A stretch of DNA of 14,980 bases from Candidatus Aminicenantota bacterium. GTDB taxonomy: Bacteria > Acidobacteriota > Aminicenantia > S016-38. The stretch is from assembly GCA_021161165.1 (NCBI GenBank), contig JAGHBF010000099.1, forward strand, positions 1 through 14,980, given 5' to 3'. The translations under genes were made by a program, and so were the position numbers. A model generated the notes under the pieces. That model searched no databases, was not told where the DNA came from, and worked only from the letters and a program-made list of their open reading frames with translations. The first letter of the stretch is position 1; each line of letters starts with the position of its first letter. Below are positions 1 to 6,992 of the stretch, one piece after another.

Positions 1-194
1 GGCTTATAATAGGACCTACAATTTCTGATAGAGCAGTAGCACTGGATACTTCCACTACAATCACCACGGCTATGATAGTTCTTTTCTCACAAATCTTCCA
101 TAGGGCAATTTTCCTGGACGTGGCACTTGTTTATGCTGTCCTTGCTTTTCTTGGGGTAGTAGCACTTGCCCGCTATCTGGAAGGAGGTGTGTGA
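1..194 (+). CDS. mbxB: MrpF/MnhF-like membrane subunit of Mbx-type complex (5' truncated)
   Basis: The 3' end of a small membrane subunit of the Mrp antiporter family, read in the frame starting at base 3 (63 codons before TGA at 192-194); the start lies outside the window. The visible part has the family's GPT-x2-DR-x2-ALDT segment, a hydrophobic helix, then LDVALVYAVLAFLG and a final ARYLE, all typical of MrpF/MnhF (PhaF) and of MbhB/MbxB in membrane-bound hydrogenase and sulfane reductase complexes. In those complexes it belongs to the ion-translocating Mrp-like membrane module. Its stop overlaps the next start in a TGATG arrangement, so the two are probably translationally coupled. The family assignment is firm; the Mbx name rests on the gene order downstream. 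Confidence 0.88.
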   Translation, partial: LIIGPTISDRAVALDTSTTITTAMIVLFSQIFHRAIFLDVALVYAVLAFLGVVALARYLEGGV

Positions 195-547
195 TGATTT
201 ACAAAGTTATAGGTGAAGTTCTCATATTTATTGGTTCACTTTTCCTTTTACTTGCGAGTATAGGAATTATAAGAATGCCGGATGTGTACAATAGAATGCA
301 GGCTGGCACTAAAGCAACAACTCTTGGTGCACTTTCAATTATAATGGGGGTTGGAATTTATCACCCCCAGTATTTTTTTAAAACTTTAATAATCTCTCTT
401 TTCATACTGCTTACAAATCCTGTTTCCTCTCATTCCCTTGCAAGGGCTTCTCACAATTTCGGCATTCCACTAACAAAAGGCTCTGTCCTTGATAGGTATG
501 CAGAGGACAAGGAAAAGGGATTTAAGGAGGAAGAAAATGATTCTTGA
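194..547 (+). CDS. mbxC: MrpG/MnhG-like membrane subunit
   Basis: A 117-residue MrpG/MnhG/PhaG-family protein (MbhC/MbxC in Mbh-type complexes), part of the Na+/H+-handling membrane module. Hydrophobic helices lie near residues 5-24, 44-56 and 62-74. The family signature RMPDVYNRMQAGTKATTLG is at 27-45 and TNPVSSHSLARAS at 74-86, followed by a charged cytoplasmic tail. The ATG at 194 is preferred over the GTG three bases earlier because it overlaps the upstream TGA and has GGAGG at 183-187, six bases ahead. The 3' end overlaps the next gene by 11 bases. The family is clear; the role in this particular complex is inferred from the operon. Confidence 0.9.
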   Translation: MIYKVIGEVLIFIGSLFLLLASIGIIRMPDVYNRMQAGTKATTLGALSIIMGVGIYHPQYFFKTLIISLFILLTNPVSSHSLARASHNFGIPLTKGSVLDRYAEDKEKGFKEEENDS

Positions 548-782
548 ATATTTTATGATTTTTCTTCTTGTGCTTATGTTAATCCTGGCTGTATATGTAG
601 TTGAAACCAAAGATCTTCTTGCAGCGGTTATAGCTTCAGGCTTCATTTCACTGGTGGCTTCCATTGTCTATCTTTATCTTCAAGCACCTGACGTTGCAAT
701 GACAGAGGCCGCTATAGGTGCTGGACTGACCACTCTGATTTTCATCATTGCTATAAGAAAAACCGAGAGGTACGAAAAATGA
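537..782 (+). CDS. mbxD: MbhD-like membrane subunit (DUF4040/MrpA C-terminal domain type)
   Basis: An 81-residue membrane protein with three hydrophobic helices (about 5-22, 27-47 and 61-73). The motif APDVAMTEAAIGAGL at residues 50-64 marks the MbhD/MrpA-C-terminal (DUF4040) family, which helps form the Mrp-like ion path of membrane-bound hydrogenases and Mbx. The start at 537 is chosen because AAGGAGG lies at 524-530, six bases upstream, and because the family begins with a helix. An in-frame ATG at 489 would add 16 basic residues encoded inside the preceding gene and has no ribosome site. The stop overlaps the next start (ATGA). Here MbhD is a free-standing protein, not joined to an MbhE domain as in MrpA. 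Confidence 0.87.
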   Translation: MILEYFMIFLLVLMLILAVYVVETKDLLAAVIASGFISLVASIVYLYLQAPDVAMTEAAIGAGLTTLIFIIAIRKTERYEK

Positions 783-1474
783 GAAAATTAATAGCCATAG
801 CCTTTCTCTTGATCCTTGGTTTTTTTATGTTAAAAATTGTATCGGTATTTCCTTTCGGCGAGGAACGCTGGGGCGTTTCTAGACATTATGTTGACAAAGG
901 AATAGAAGAAAACAGGGCTTCAAACCTTGTCACTTCTATAGTTGTTAACTATAGGGGATTTGATACTCTCGGAGAGGTTACAGTCCTATTTCTGGCAGCC
1001 ACTGCTCTTGCCTTTCTCCTGGCAACATGTAAATGCCGAAAAAAGTACGAAAGAATAGAAGCAAGCCTAACTTTAAAAACTGCTTCAGATATTCTTTATC
1101 CGCTATTAATTCTTTTCGGAGCGTATATATTTATTCATGGACATTTAACACCTGGGGGAGGTTTTCAGGGAGGAACAGTTATAGCCTCTGCAGTAATGCT
1201 TATGCTACTTTCCCACTTCACCTTCCATCCCAATCACAGAGCTCTTTCCACAATTGAGGGGCTTGCAGGAATAATCTTTGTTCTTATTGGTTTTGCCGGT
1301 TTTATCTGGGGCGGAAGTTTTCTTGCTAACAACATATTACCTCTGGGGCATTGGAACAGGCTTTTTTCCGCAGGAGTGATTCCGCTTATTTATATAGCAA
1401 TTGGATTTAAGGTTGGAGCTGAACTTTCAGGGCTAATTACGGATATGTATAAGGTAACCAAGGAGGAAGAATAA
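779..1474 (+). CDS. mbxF: MbhE-MbhF (MrpA C-terminal/MrpB) fused membrane subunit
   Basis: A 231-residue protein made of two family domains that are separate genes in the Pyrococcus Mbh operon. Residues 1-85 match MbhE: an N-terminal helix, a polar stretch, then NLVTSIVVNYRGFDTLGEV at 49-67 and a second helix. After a short basic linker with C84 and C86, residues about 100-225 match MrpB/MnhB (MbhF): the hallmark HGHLTPGGGFQGG is at 120-132 and a long tail of helices follows. Both are membrane parts of the ion-translocating module. The start overlaps the upstream stop by 4 bases (ATGA), with GAGAGGT at 766-772 as ribosome site. Domain assignments are confident; whether the two thin-linker cysteines matter is unknown. 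Confidence 0.88.
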   Translation: MRKLIAIAFLLILGFFMLKIVSVFPFGEERWGVSRHYVDKGIEENRASNLVTSIVVNYRGFDTLGEVTVLFLAATALAFLLATCKCRKKYERIEASLTLKTASDILYPLLILFGAYIFIHGHLTPGGGFQGGTVIASAVMLMLLSHFTFHPNHRALSTIEGLAGIIFVLIGFAGFIWGGSFLANNILPLGHWNRLFSAGVIPLIYIAIGFKVGAELSGLITDMYKVTKEEE

Positions 1475-1824
1475 TGGCTTTTTTTACAGCATCAATACTC
1501 CTTATATTAATAGGCCTTTATGCCGTTCTCGTTAAGAGAAACATAATGAAAATTGTTATAGGTCTGTCCCTTATGGATACAGGGGTAAATTTATTAATAG
1601 TTTCTCTGGGGTTTATTCGCGGAAGGACTGCTCCAATAATAAATGTAAAGGACCTTCTTTTTAATACTTCCTCAAAGGTAGTTGACCCTCTTCCTCAGGC
1701 ACTGGTACTTACTGCTATCGTGATAGGCGTGGCTGTTACAGCTGTGGCTCTTTCTATAGTAATGCTTATGTATTCAAAAAAGGGAACTTTAGAAATAGAT
1801 GAATACAAGGAGTTAAAATGGTAA
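1474..1824 (+). CDS. mbxG: MrpC/NuoK-like membrane subunit
   Basis: A 116-residue protein of the MrpC/MnhC/NuoK family (MbhG/MbxG). It has three helices (about 3-20, 26-46 and 76-100). Family motifs are GLSLMDTGVNLLIVSLG at 30-46 and DPLPQALVLTAIVIG at 71-85. In complex I relatives this subunit lies between the NuoH-like/Mrp part and the first antiporter-like pump. The ATG overlaps the upstream stop as TAATG and is preceded by AAGGAGG at 1460-1466. The 3' end overlaps the next gene by seven bases. The codons for GLSL carry one copy of the dispersed GGTCTGTCCC motif. Confidence 0.92.
   Translation: MAFFTASILLILIGLYAVLVKRNIMKIVIGLSLMDTGVNLLIVSLGFIRGRTAPIINVKDLLFNTSSKVVDPLPQALVLTAIVIGVAVTAVALSIVMLMYSKKGTLEIDEYKELKW
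1561..1570 (+). repeat. Dispersed motif GGTCTGTCCC, copy 1
   Basis: The ten-base core lies in the MrpC-like gene, in the codons for Gly-Leu-Ser-Leu. It lacks the outer G of other copies. Confidence 0.5.
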
Positions 1825-4800
1825 ACCCAATTTTAATAATAGCTATAACCCTTGCTTCTGCATTCTTTATTGGTATACTTCAGGTTTACAGTAAACTCTG
1901 GGCAAGACTTTTTTTCTTCCTGACCCTCGTCTTCGATTTCTTTGCAGCTGGTGCAAATTTTTACGGATTTTTATCAGGCAGAATAACCGAGCCAATATTG
2001 GTAAAGATAGGCGGGTTCCCACCCCCGATTGGAATTAATCTTCTTGTTGGCAAACCAGAAGCTGCAATAGGATTTCTTATATTTACTATTGCTTTGTTAG
2101 GCGCTTACCACTGGGAGAGAAAGGGATTTCCAGAACCTCAGGGAAAGATAATGGTCCTTTTTCTCCTTCTGTCACTTGGTGCTGCGGGAATTACCTTTAC
2201 TGGAGATTTCTTTAATCTCTTTGTTTTTATAGAGATAACTTCAATAGCTGCATATGGTCTTGTTGCCTCAGCAAAGACAGAAAAATCTGTTGAGGCAGCA
2301 TTTAAATATATGGTGGTCGGTTCCATAAGTTCCACTTTTATTCTTCTCAGTGTGGTATTTCTTTATAAGGCAACAGGAAGCCTTAATATGATGGATATAG
2401 CCTCAAGGATAAGAAATATTTCTCTAACACCGATATATATCCTCATTCTTTTGATGTTTCTTGCAGGACTTCTTATTGAGCTCGAAGTTTTCCCTATTAA
2501 TGGATGGGCACTTGATGTTTATCAGGGAGCTGACCCTGTAGTTGTTGCGGTTCTTGCAGGTGCCGTCGTGAAAGCGTTTTATCTGGTATTTTTAAAAGCT
2601 GGCACATACCTGACACTTCCCTCCTTCTTTACACTTTCACTGATTTTTGGAGGTGGAACTTATCTTGTAAGTCAGTTTATAGCATGGAGACAGAAAGATG
2701 TAAAAAGGTTTCTCGGATATTCATCCGTTGCTCAGCTGGGGCTTTTAATCCTGTCTGCAGGATTTTTCCTTAATCCAACCCTTCCTGCTTTTTCGAAACA
2801 CCTCATTGGGGCGTCCATAGTTCTTTTCATATTTAACCATTCATTTGCAAAGTCTTCTTTGTTCTTATTGGCTGATAATGTAAAAAGTTCCCAGCTTCAT
2901 GGATGGAGAGGAATTCTCAATAAAAACCCATTGTTCAAATTTATATTTTCCACATCTGTTTTTTCTATAACAGGGGTTCCTCCTTTCCCTGGATTCTGGG
3001 CGAAACTTCTTTTGATTTTTGCCATTCCTAAAAATTGCTCCTGGGTTATTGGTCTTATTTTGGTTGGTGCATTGGGAGAAATTGTCTATTACTATAGACT
3101 ATTTCGGGAAGCTTCAGAGGGAGAAGGAGAAAAGGTTGGAACAAACCTTGCAGCCCCTCTTACAGGTGCAATTCTGCTTATAGGAGCAGGTCTTGTGGCC
3201 TGGAAAATGTTCGCAACCCAGATGGGGATAATGTTTAACTCTACAATCCTTCTCCTTCTTGCCTTTTCGATTGCCATTTATATTCTTGGATTTTCCAGAA
3301 TTCTGCAGTGGGCTGGTTCATTAGCTGTTGTTGGGTATGGAATATACAGAATGGTCCCCGAAATGGGCGCAAATCTTCATGGATTTTTCCTTGCGCTTGT
3401 TCTTGTAGGAAGTGCTTTACTTCTGCTTGCCACATATCCCACATCAAAGAGAACTTCGTGGACTTTTTACCCCGCATATCTTGTGGTTGTATTTTCTATG
3501 GCAGGACTTGTTCTTGCCCGTAACTGGCTTACCCTGTTTGTGTTCTGGGAATTAATGAGCTGGGCTTCGTTTGTTCTTATAAATATGGGAAGCAGGGCAA
3601 AAAAAGCTGCGTGGATATACGCCATATTTAGTGCAATAGGAGCATATTCTATGCTTGCTGGAATATACTTGCTTCCGGGTCTGTCCCTTACTCATCTCAA
3701 GGTGGCAGGAATTATGGTTCCATTGCTTCTTGTAACAGGTTTTCTTGTTAAAATGGCGACAGCACCTCTCCATGTCTGGGCAAGGGATGCCTATGGAGAA
3801 AGTCCTGATGAATTCACTCCACTCCTTTCTGGAATAATATCCAAGATGGGAGTTTTCGGTTCATTAATTGCAATTCTTTATGTGATAGGAAACATTTCCT
3901 CAGGACCTTCTTTTAGATACATTCTCGGGTGGCTTGGAGCTTTAACAGCATTCTTTATGACACTCATAGCTGTATTTCAGGATGATCTTAAAAGGCTTCT
4001 TGCCTACTCCTCGGTAGGACAGGTGGGATACATTCTCATAGGTTTAGCAATCGCCTCTCCTCTTGGTTGGAATGCTGCACTTTATCACACAGTAAATCAT
4101 TTTATATTTAAGGGGCTGCTTTTCGTTGCAGCCGCTGGAATAATCTATAGGGTTGGAACTTCATACATGCCTCGTATGGGAGGGCTTATAAGAAGAATGC
4201 CTCTAACATTTCTTTCAACCCTTGTAGCTATAATTGCCCTTGCTGGTATTCCTCCAATTTCAGGTTTTGCTGGTAAATGGCTTTTGTATTCTGCCCTTAT
4301 AGAAAAAGGCTGGATTTTTATAACGGTTGTTACCTTTCTCGCTTCAACTGTTGCTTTTCTTTATTGTTTTAAGATTCTTCACAGCGTTTTTCTGGGGCAG
4401 TTACAGGAAGAAAATAGCAATGTAAAGGAAGTTCCCTTTCCCCTTGCCATTGTGGAAGCGATTCTTTTCGTCTCCCTTGGTGTGCTTGGTGCTTTTCCAC
4501 GTCTGCTTCTTGATCCCATAAACCGAGTTTTTGCTGGAATTCCAGGAATGGAGAGCCCCGGATTTCATTATGAAAAAACCCTTGGAGTTGTGTCAAATCT
4601 TGGACACTGGAATGCACTTTTCCTCATGGTATTCTTTGTGGGTTCCTTCCTGCTTGCCCTTATATTCTTTGCAATAACTTCTGCGAGGGTCAAGAAAGTG
4701 GGACAGCTGGATGTTGGATATTCAGGAGAAGTTCCTAAATCCCCTGAAGACCTGCATTTTGGCTACGGCCTCTATGATCACTTTCGCAAGGCAGTTAAAT

Positions 4801-4967
4801 GGTTTATCTATCCTATGGTTACAAAAATCTGGGAAGGCATTTACGAGTGGATTTCAGCATTTGCTGAGATAGTTAGAAGAATATACACAGGTAATGTAAA
4901 TACATACGCAGCTTATGTGATTTTGATTTCCATTATAATCTTTTATTTCTTTACAGGGGTGAAATAA
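1818..4967 (+). CDS. mbxH: Twin antiporter-like pump subunit, fused MbxH-MbxH' (MrpD/NuoM/NuoL type)
   Basis: One uninterrupted 1049-residue membrane protein holding two complete antiporter-like (Proton_antipo_M) modules, about 1-467 and 472-1049. Aligning the modules shows the proton-path residues. In module 2: E578 (FVFWELMS), K645 and P650 (VKMATAPLHVW), K676, H761/K765 and K820. In module 1: E139 (FVFIEITS), K252, H341/K345 and K396, but E221 stands where module 2 has K645. Module 2 ends in a long amphipathic stretch (about 985-1022) and a last helix, resembling the lateral-helix extensions of NuoL- or MbxH'-type subunits. In the archaeal Mbx/Mbs complex H and H' are separate neighbouring genes and provide two pumps. 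The start has AAGGAG at 1807-1812; the stop overlaps the next ATG as TAATG. Confidence 0.93.
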   Translation: MVNPILIIAITLASAFFIGILQVYSKLWARLFFFLTLVFDFFAAGANFYGFLSGRITEPILVKIGGFPPPIGINLLVGKPEAAIGFLIFTIALLGAYHWERKGFPEPQGKIMVLFLLLSLGAAGITFTGDFFNLFVFIEITSIAAYGLVASAKTEKSVEAAFKYMVVGSISSTFILLSVVFLYKATGSLNMMDIASRIRNISLTPIYILILLMFLAGLLIELEVFPINGWALDVYQGADPVVVAVLAGAVVKAFYLVFLKAGTYLTLPSFFTLSLIFGGGTYLVSQFIAWRQKDVKRFLGYSSVAQLGLLILSAGFFLNPTLPAFSKHLIGASIVLFIFNHSFAKSSLFLLADNVKSSQLHGWRGILNKNPLFKFIFSTSVFSITGVPPFPGFWAKLLLIFAIPKNCSWVIGLILVGALGEIVYYYRLFREASEGEGEKVGTNLAAPLTGAILLIGAGLVAWKMFATQMGIMFNSTILLLLAFSIAIYILGFSRILQWAGSLAVVGYGIYRMVPEMGANLHGFFLALVLVGSALLLLATYPTSKRTSWTFYPAYLVVVFSMAGLVLARNWLTLFVFWELMSWASFVLINMGSRAKKAAWIYAIFSAIGAYSMLAGIYLLPGLSLTHLKVAGIMVPLLLVTGFLVKMATAPLHVWARDAYGESPDEFTPLLSGIISKMGVFGSLIAILYVIGNISSGPSFRYILGWLGALTAFFMTLIAVFQDDLKRLLAYSSVGQVGYILIGLAIASPLGWNAALYHTVNHFIFKGLLFVAAAGIIYRVGTSYMPRMGGLIRRMPLTFLSTLVAIIALAGIPPISGFAGKWLLYSALIEKGWIFITVVTFLASTVAFLYCFKILHSVFLGQLQEENSNVKEVPFPLAIVEAILFVSLGVLGAFPRLLLDPINRVFAGIPGMESPGFHYEKTLGVVSNLGHWNALFLMVFFVGSFLLALIFFAITSARVKKVGQLDVGYSGEVPKSPEDLHFGYGLYDHFRKAVKWFIYPMVTKIWEGIYEWISAFAEIVRRIYTGNVNTYAAYVILISIIIFYFFTGVK
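3677..3687 (+). repeat. Dispersed motif GGGTCTGTCCC, copy 2
   Basis: This copy lies in module 2 of the twin pump gene, again in codons for Gly-Leu-Ser-Leu (residues 621-624). Confidence 0.55.
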
Positions 4968-5875
4968 TGGTGGCAAGAATATTTTATGCATTTTTGATAC
5001 TTCTGGGAGGAATAGCATATGGTTTATTGCTTGGTGGAATTTCGAGAAAAATAACTGCCCGTCTGCAAAATCGAAGAGGCCCTACAATTTTCCAGAACTT
5101 CATAGATGTATGGAAACTCTTCAGAAAAAAGACAGCCATATCACATGGTGTGATGTTCTACCTTGCCCCAATGTTCAGACTTGTGGGAGGGGCTGGAACT
5201 TTTCTTCTTGTGCCAATCGTGGTTGGACATCCCTATCTCAGCAATTTTTCATTTGGCGGTGATCTCATTGTGATTATGTACTTTATGGTTCTTGGGTGTT
5301 TGGGTATGGCTTTAGGCGCGGCAGAAAGCGGACATCCTCATTCTCCTATTGCTGTCACAAGGGGTCTGTCCCTGATGGCAGGCTATGAACTCCCCTTTGT
5401 AGTTTCAGTGGTCGTTTTGATGATAGCCGATAAAACAACCACAGTGGAAGGAATAGTCCGTGCTCAGCAGGGAGGAATTCTTCATTGGCATATTTTTACT
5501 CATCCATTCGCAGCAGCAGCAGCCTTTATTAGTCTTCTGGGTATGATGATGTCCTACCCATTCCAGGTTGTTATGGCGCCTCAGGAGATTCCGATAGGTC
5601 CTCCAACTGAGTACAGCTCTTCTTTTCTTTCATATATGTTCTCAGGAAGAAGTGTTTTCGCTGTGGCAAAATATGTCCTTTTTATGGACCTATTTCTTGG
5701 TGGGGCAACCAATCTTGGTTGGGCCTTTCTTAAAACATTTTTAATATTCCTTTGGCCACTTTTCATAACCAATGTTTTTCCACGCTTCAAGCTCGAGCAA
5801 GCTGTGTCCTTTTTCTGGACATGGCCTACACTTATCGGACTGATAGATTTAATAAGGATTTATATAGTGAGGTAA
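4967..5875 (+). CDS. mbxM: NuoH-like membrane anchor subunit (MbhM/MbxM type)
   Basis: A 302-residue member of the complex I subunit 1/NuoH/HycD/MbhM family, the membrane subunit that docks the hydrophilic arm and transmits redox energy to the pumps. Signatures are LQNRRGPTIFQNFIDVWKL at 33-51, AAESGHPHSPIAVTRGLSL at 118-136 with E120, E141 in GYELPF, and PQEIPIGPPTEYSS at 205-218 with E207 and E215, the acidic loop residues typical of this family. About eight helices are visible. It is coupled to the pump gene through TAATG. A dispersed GGGGTCTGTCCC copy lies in the codons for RGLSL. The family is certain; the substrate ion cannot be read from the sequence. Confidence 0.93.
   Translation: MVARIFYAFLILLGGIAYGLLLGGISRKITARLQNRRGPTIFQNFIDVWKLFRKKTAISHGVMFYLAPMFRLVGGAGTFLLVPIVVGHPYLSNFSFGGDLIVIMYFMVLGCLGMALGAAESGHPHSPIAVTRGLSLMAGYELPFVVSVVVLMIADKTTTVEGIVRAQQGGILHWHIFTHPFAAAAAFISLLGMMMSYPFQVVMAPQEIPIGPPTEYSSSFLSYMFSGRSVFAVAKYVLFMDLFLGGATNLGWAFLKTFLIFLWPLFITNVFPRFKLEQAVSFFWTWPTLIGLIDLIRIYIVR
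5361..5372 (+). repeat. Dispersed motif GGGGTCTGTCCC, copy 3
   Basis: This copy lies in the NuoH-like gene, in the codons for Arg-Gly-Leu-Ser-Leu (residues 132-136). Confidence 0.6.
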
Positions 5876-5877
5876 AC

Positions 5878-6453
5878 ATGGATAAGGATAAGTATTTCCT
5901 TAATGAAAAACCGGGAAAATTAACATATTCAGGAGTTTTTAAGAGAATCGATGATTGGACAAGGGCAAGGTCACTGTGGGTTGTCGCCTACGGAACAGGA
6001 TGTGGTGCTATTGAGATCCGTCCCACATTTACATCGAGATTTGACGCAGAAAGGCTTGGAATGCGTATGGCTGGAACCCCAAGACAAGCAGATGTGATTA
6101 TAATAAGCGGATATCTTACGGTAAAGACATTAAAGAGAGTAATCAGGGTTTATGAACAGATGCAATCACCAAAATATGTAGTGGCGCTTGGAGCCTGTCC
6201 GATAAACGGCGGTATGTACTATGACTCATACAATGCCATCAATAAGCTTGACCTTTATCTTCCTGTGGATGTATGGGTTACGGGTTGCATGCCAAGACCA
6301 GAAGCTATTCTAGCGGGATTTAAAAGACTTCAGGAACTTATAGACAGCGGAAGGGCGGATGGCTGGAAAAAATACATAGAAAACCTCGATTGGTATAGAG
6401 AAAACCAGAAAAAAATAATTAAGAACTGGCGAATGCCCAATTATAACTGGTGA
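5878..6453 (+). CDS. mbxJ: NuoB-like iron-sulfur subunit with a three-cysteine cluster site (MbxJ/MbsJ type)
   Basis: A 191-residue soluble subunit of the NuoB/MbhJ family, which carries the cluster next to the active site (N2 in complex I). C42 lies in GTGCGAIEI, C107 in ALGACPINGG and C137 in VTGCMPRPE. NuoB proteins have a tandem CC at the first site, and group 4 hydrogenases have CxxC; here the neighbour is G43, so only three cysteine ligands remain. The archaeal Mbs sulfane reductase is described as using a site-differentiated [4Fe-4S] cluster, which this fits. The start at 5878 follows the upstream stop by two bases with GTGAGG at 5867-5872. An upstream in-frame ATG at 5752 lies inside the NuoH-like gene and would add non-family residues. 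Confidence 0.92.
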   Translation: MDKDKYFLNEKPGKLTYSGVFKRIDDWTRARSLWVVAYGTGCGAIEIRPTFTSRFDAERLGMRMAGTPRQADVIIISGYLTVKTLKRVIRVYEQMQSPKYVVALGACPINGGMYYDSYNAINKLDLYLPVDVWVTGCMPRPEAILAGFKRLQELIDSGRADGWKKYIENLDWYRENQKKIIKNWRMPNYNW

Positions 6454-6461
6454 GGTGAGAG

Positions 6462-6992
6462 ATGGAGTTAGTTGAAAGATTGAAGAAGAAATTTGAGGTT
6501 ATCGGTTTCAAAAAGCAGAGAAAAGATCTCTTTATAGTGGAAACTACAAAGAAGGACCTTATCCCCATGCTCTTTTACCTGAAGGAATACGAAGGTTTCA
6601 GGACCCTTACTCTCATTTCGTATGTGGACTGGATAGAGGAAGGAAAGTTCCAGCTGAGTTATATTTTGTGGAACTCAAGAACGAAGGACAATATAATAGT
6701 TGAATTTAGGCTGGACAGGGAGAAGCCTGATTTTGAAACAATATACAGGATGTGGCCCCAGGCAGAAGCTTATGAGAGAGAAATACATGAGATGTTCGGA
6801 GTCAATTTTGAAGGGAACCCCACCCAGCATGAAGAATTGATCCTGGAGGACTGGGACGATATCCCGCCTATGAGGAGGGATTTCGATACTCTTAAATATT
6901 CCATGGAAAGATTCGGGGAAAGGGAATCAAAGAGCGGTATAAATATACGGAAGGAAATTTCCGAACAATATGACGAATGGAGAAGAAAATGA
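6462..6992 (+). CDS. mbxK: NuoC-like 30 kDa subunit (MbhK/MbxK type)
   Basis: A 176-residue protein of the complex I 30 kDa/NuoC family (MbhK/MbxK), a structural subunit that packs against the NuoD- and NuoB-like subunits in the hydrophilic arm. The family signature AEAYEREIHEMFGVNFEGNP is at residues 101-120, preceded by a mixed alpha/beta domain, and the tail has the usual PPMRRDF motif at 135-141. No metal ligands are expected and none is seen. It starts eight bases after the NuoB-like stop with a GAGGTGAG ribosome site, and its stop overlaps the next start as ATGA. Confidence 0.92.
   Translation: MELVERLKKKFEVIGFKKQRKDLFIVETTKKDLIPMLFYLKEYEGFRTLTLISYVDWIEEGKFQLSYILWNSRTKDNIIVEFRLDREKPDFETIYRMWPQAEAYEREIHEMFGVNFEGNPTQHEELILEDWDDIPPMRRDFDTLKYSMERFGERESKSGINIRKEISEQYDEWRRK

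Noticed and set aside
5509..5522. Short GCA repeat in the NuoH-like gene
   Set aside because: Only four to five units encoding an alanine run inside a membrane helix; ordinary for such sequence.
5752..5877. N-terminal extension of the NuoB-like protein by 42 residues
   Set aside because: It overlaps the NuoH-like gene out of frame, has no family similarity, and the ATG at 5878 has a ribosome site.
6977..6988. Alternative ATG four codons upstream for the NuoD-like gene
   Set aside because: It is possible, but GGAG at 6979-6982 fits the ATG at 6989, which also makes the common ATGA overlap.
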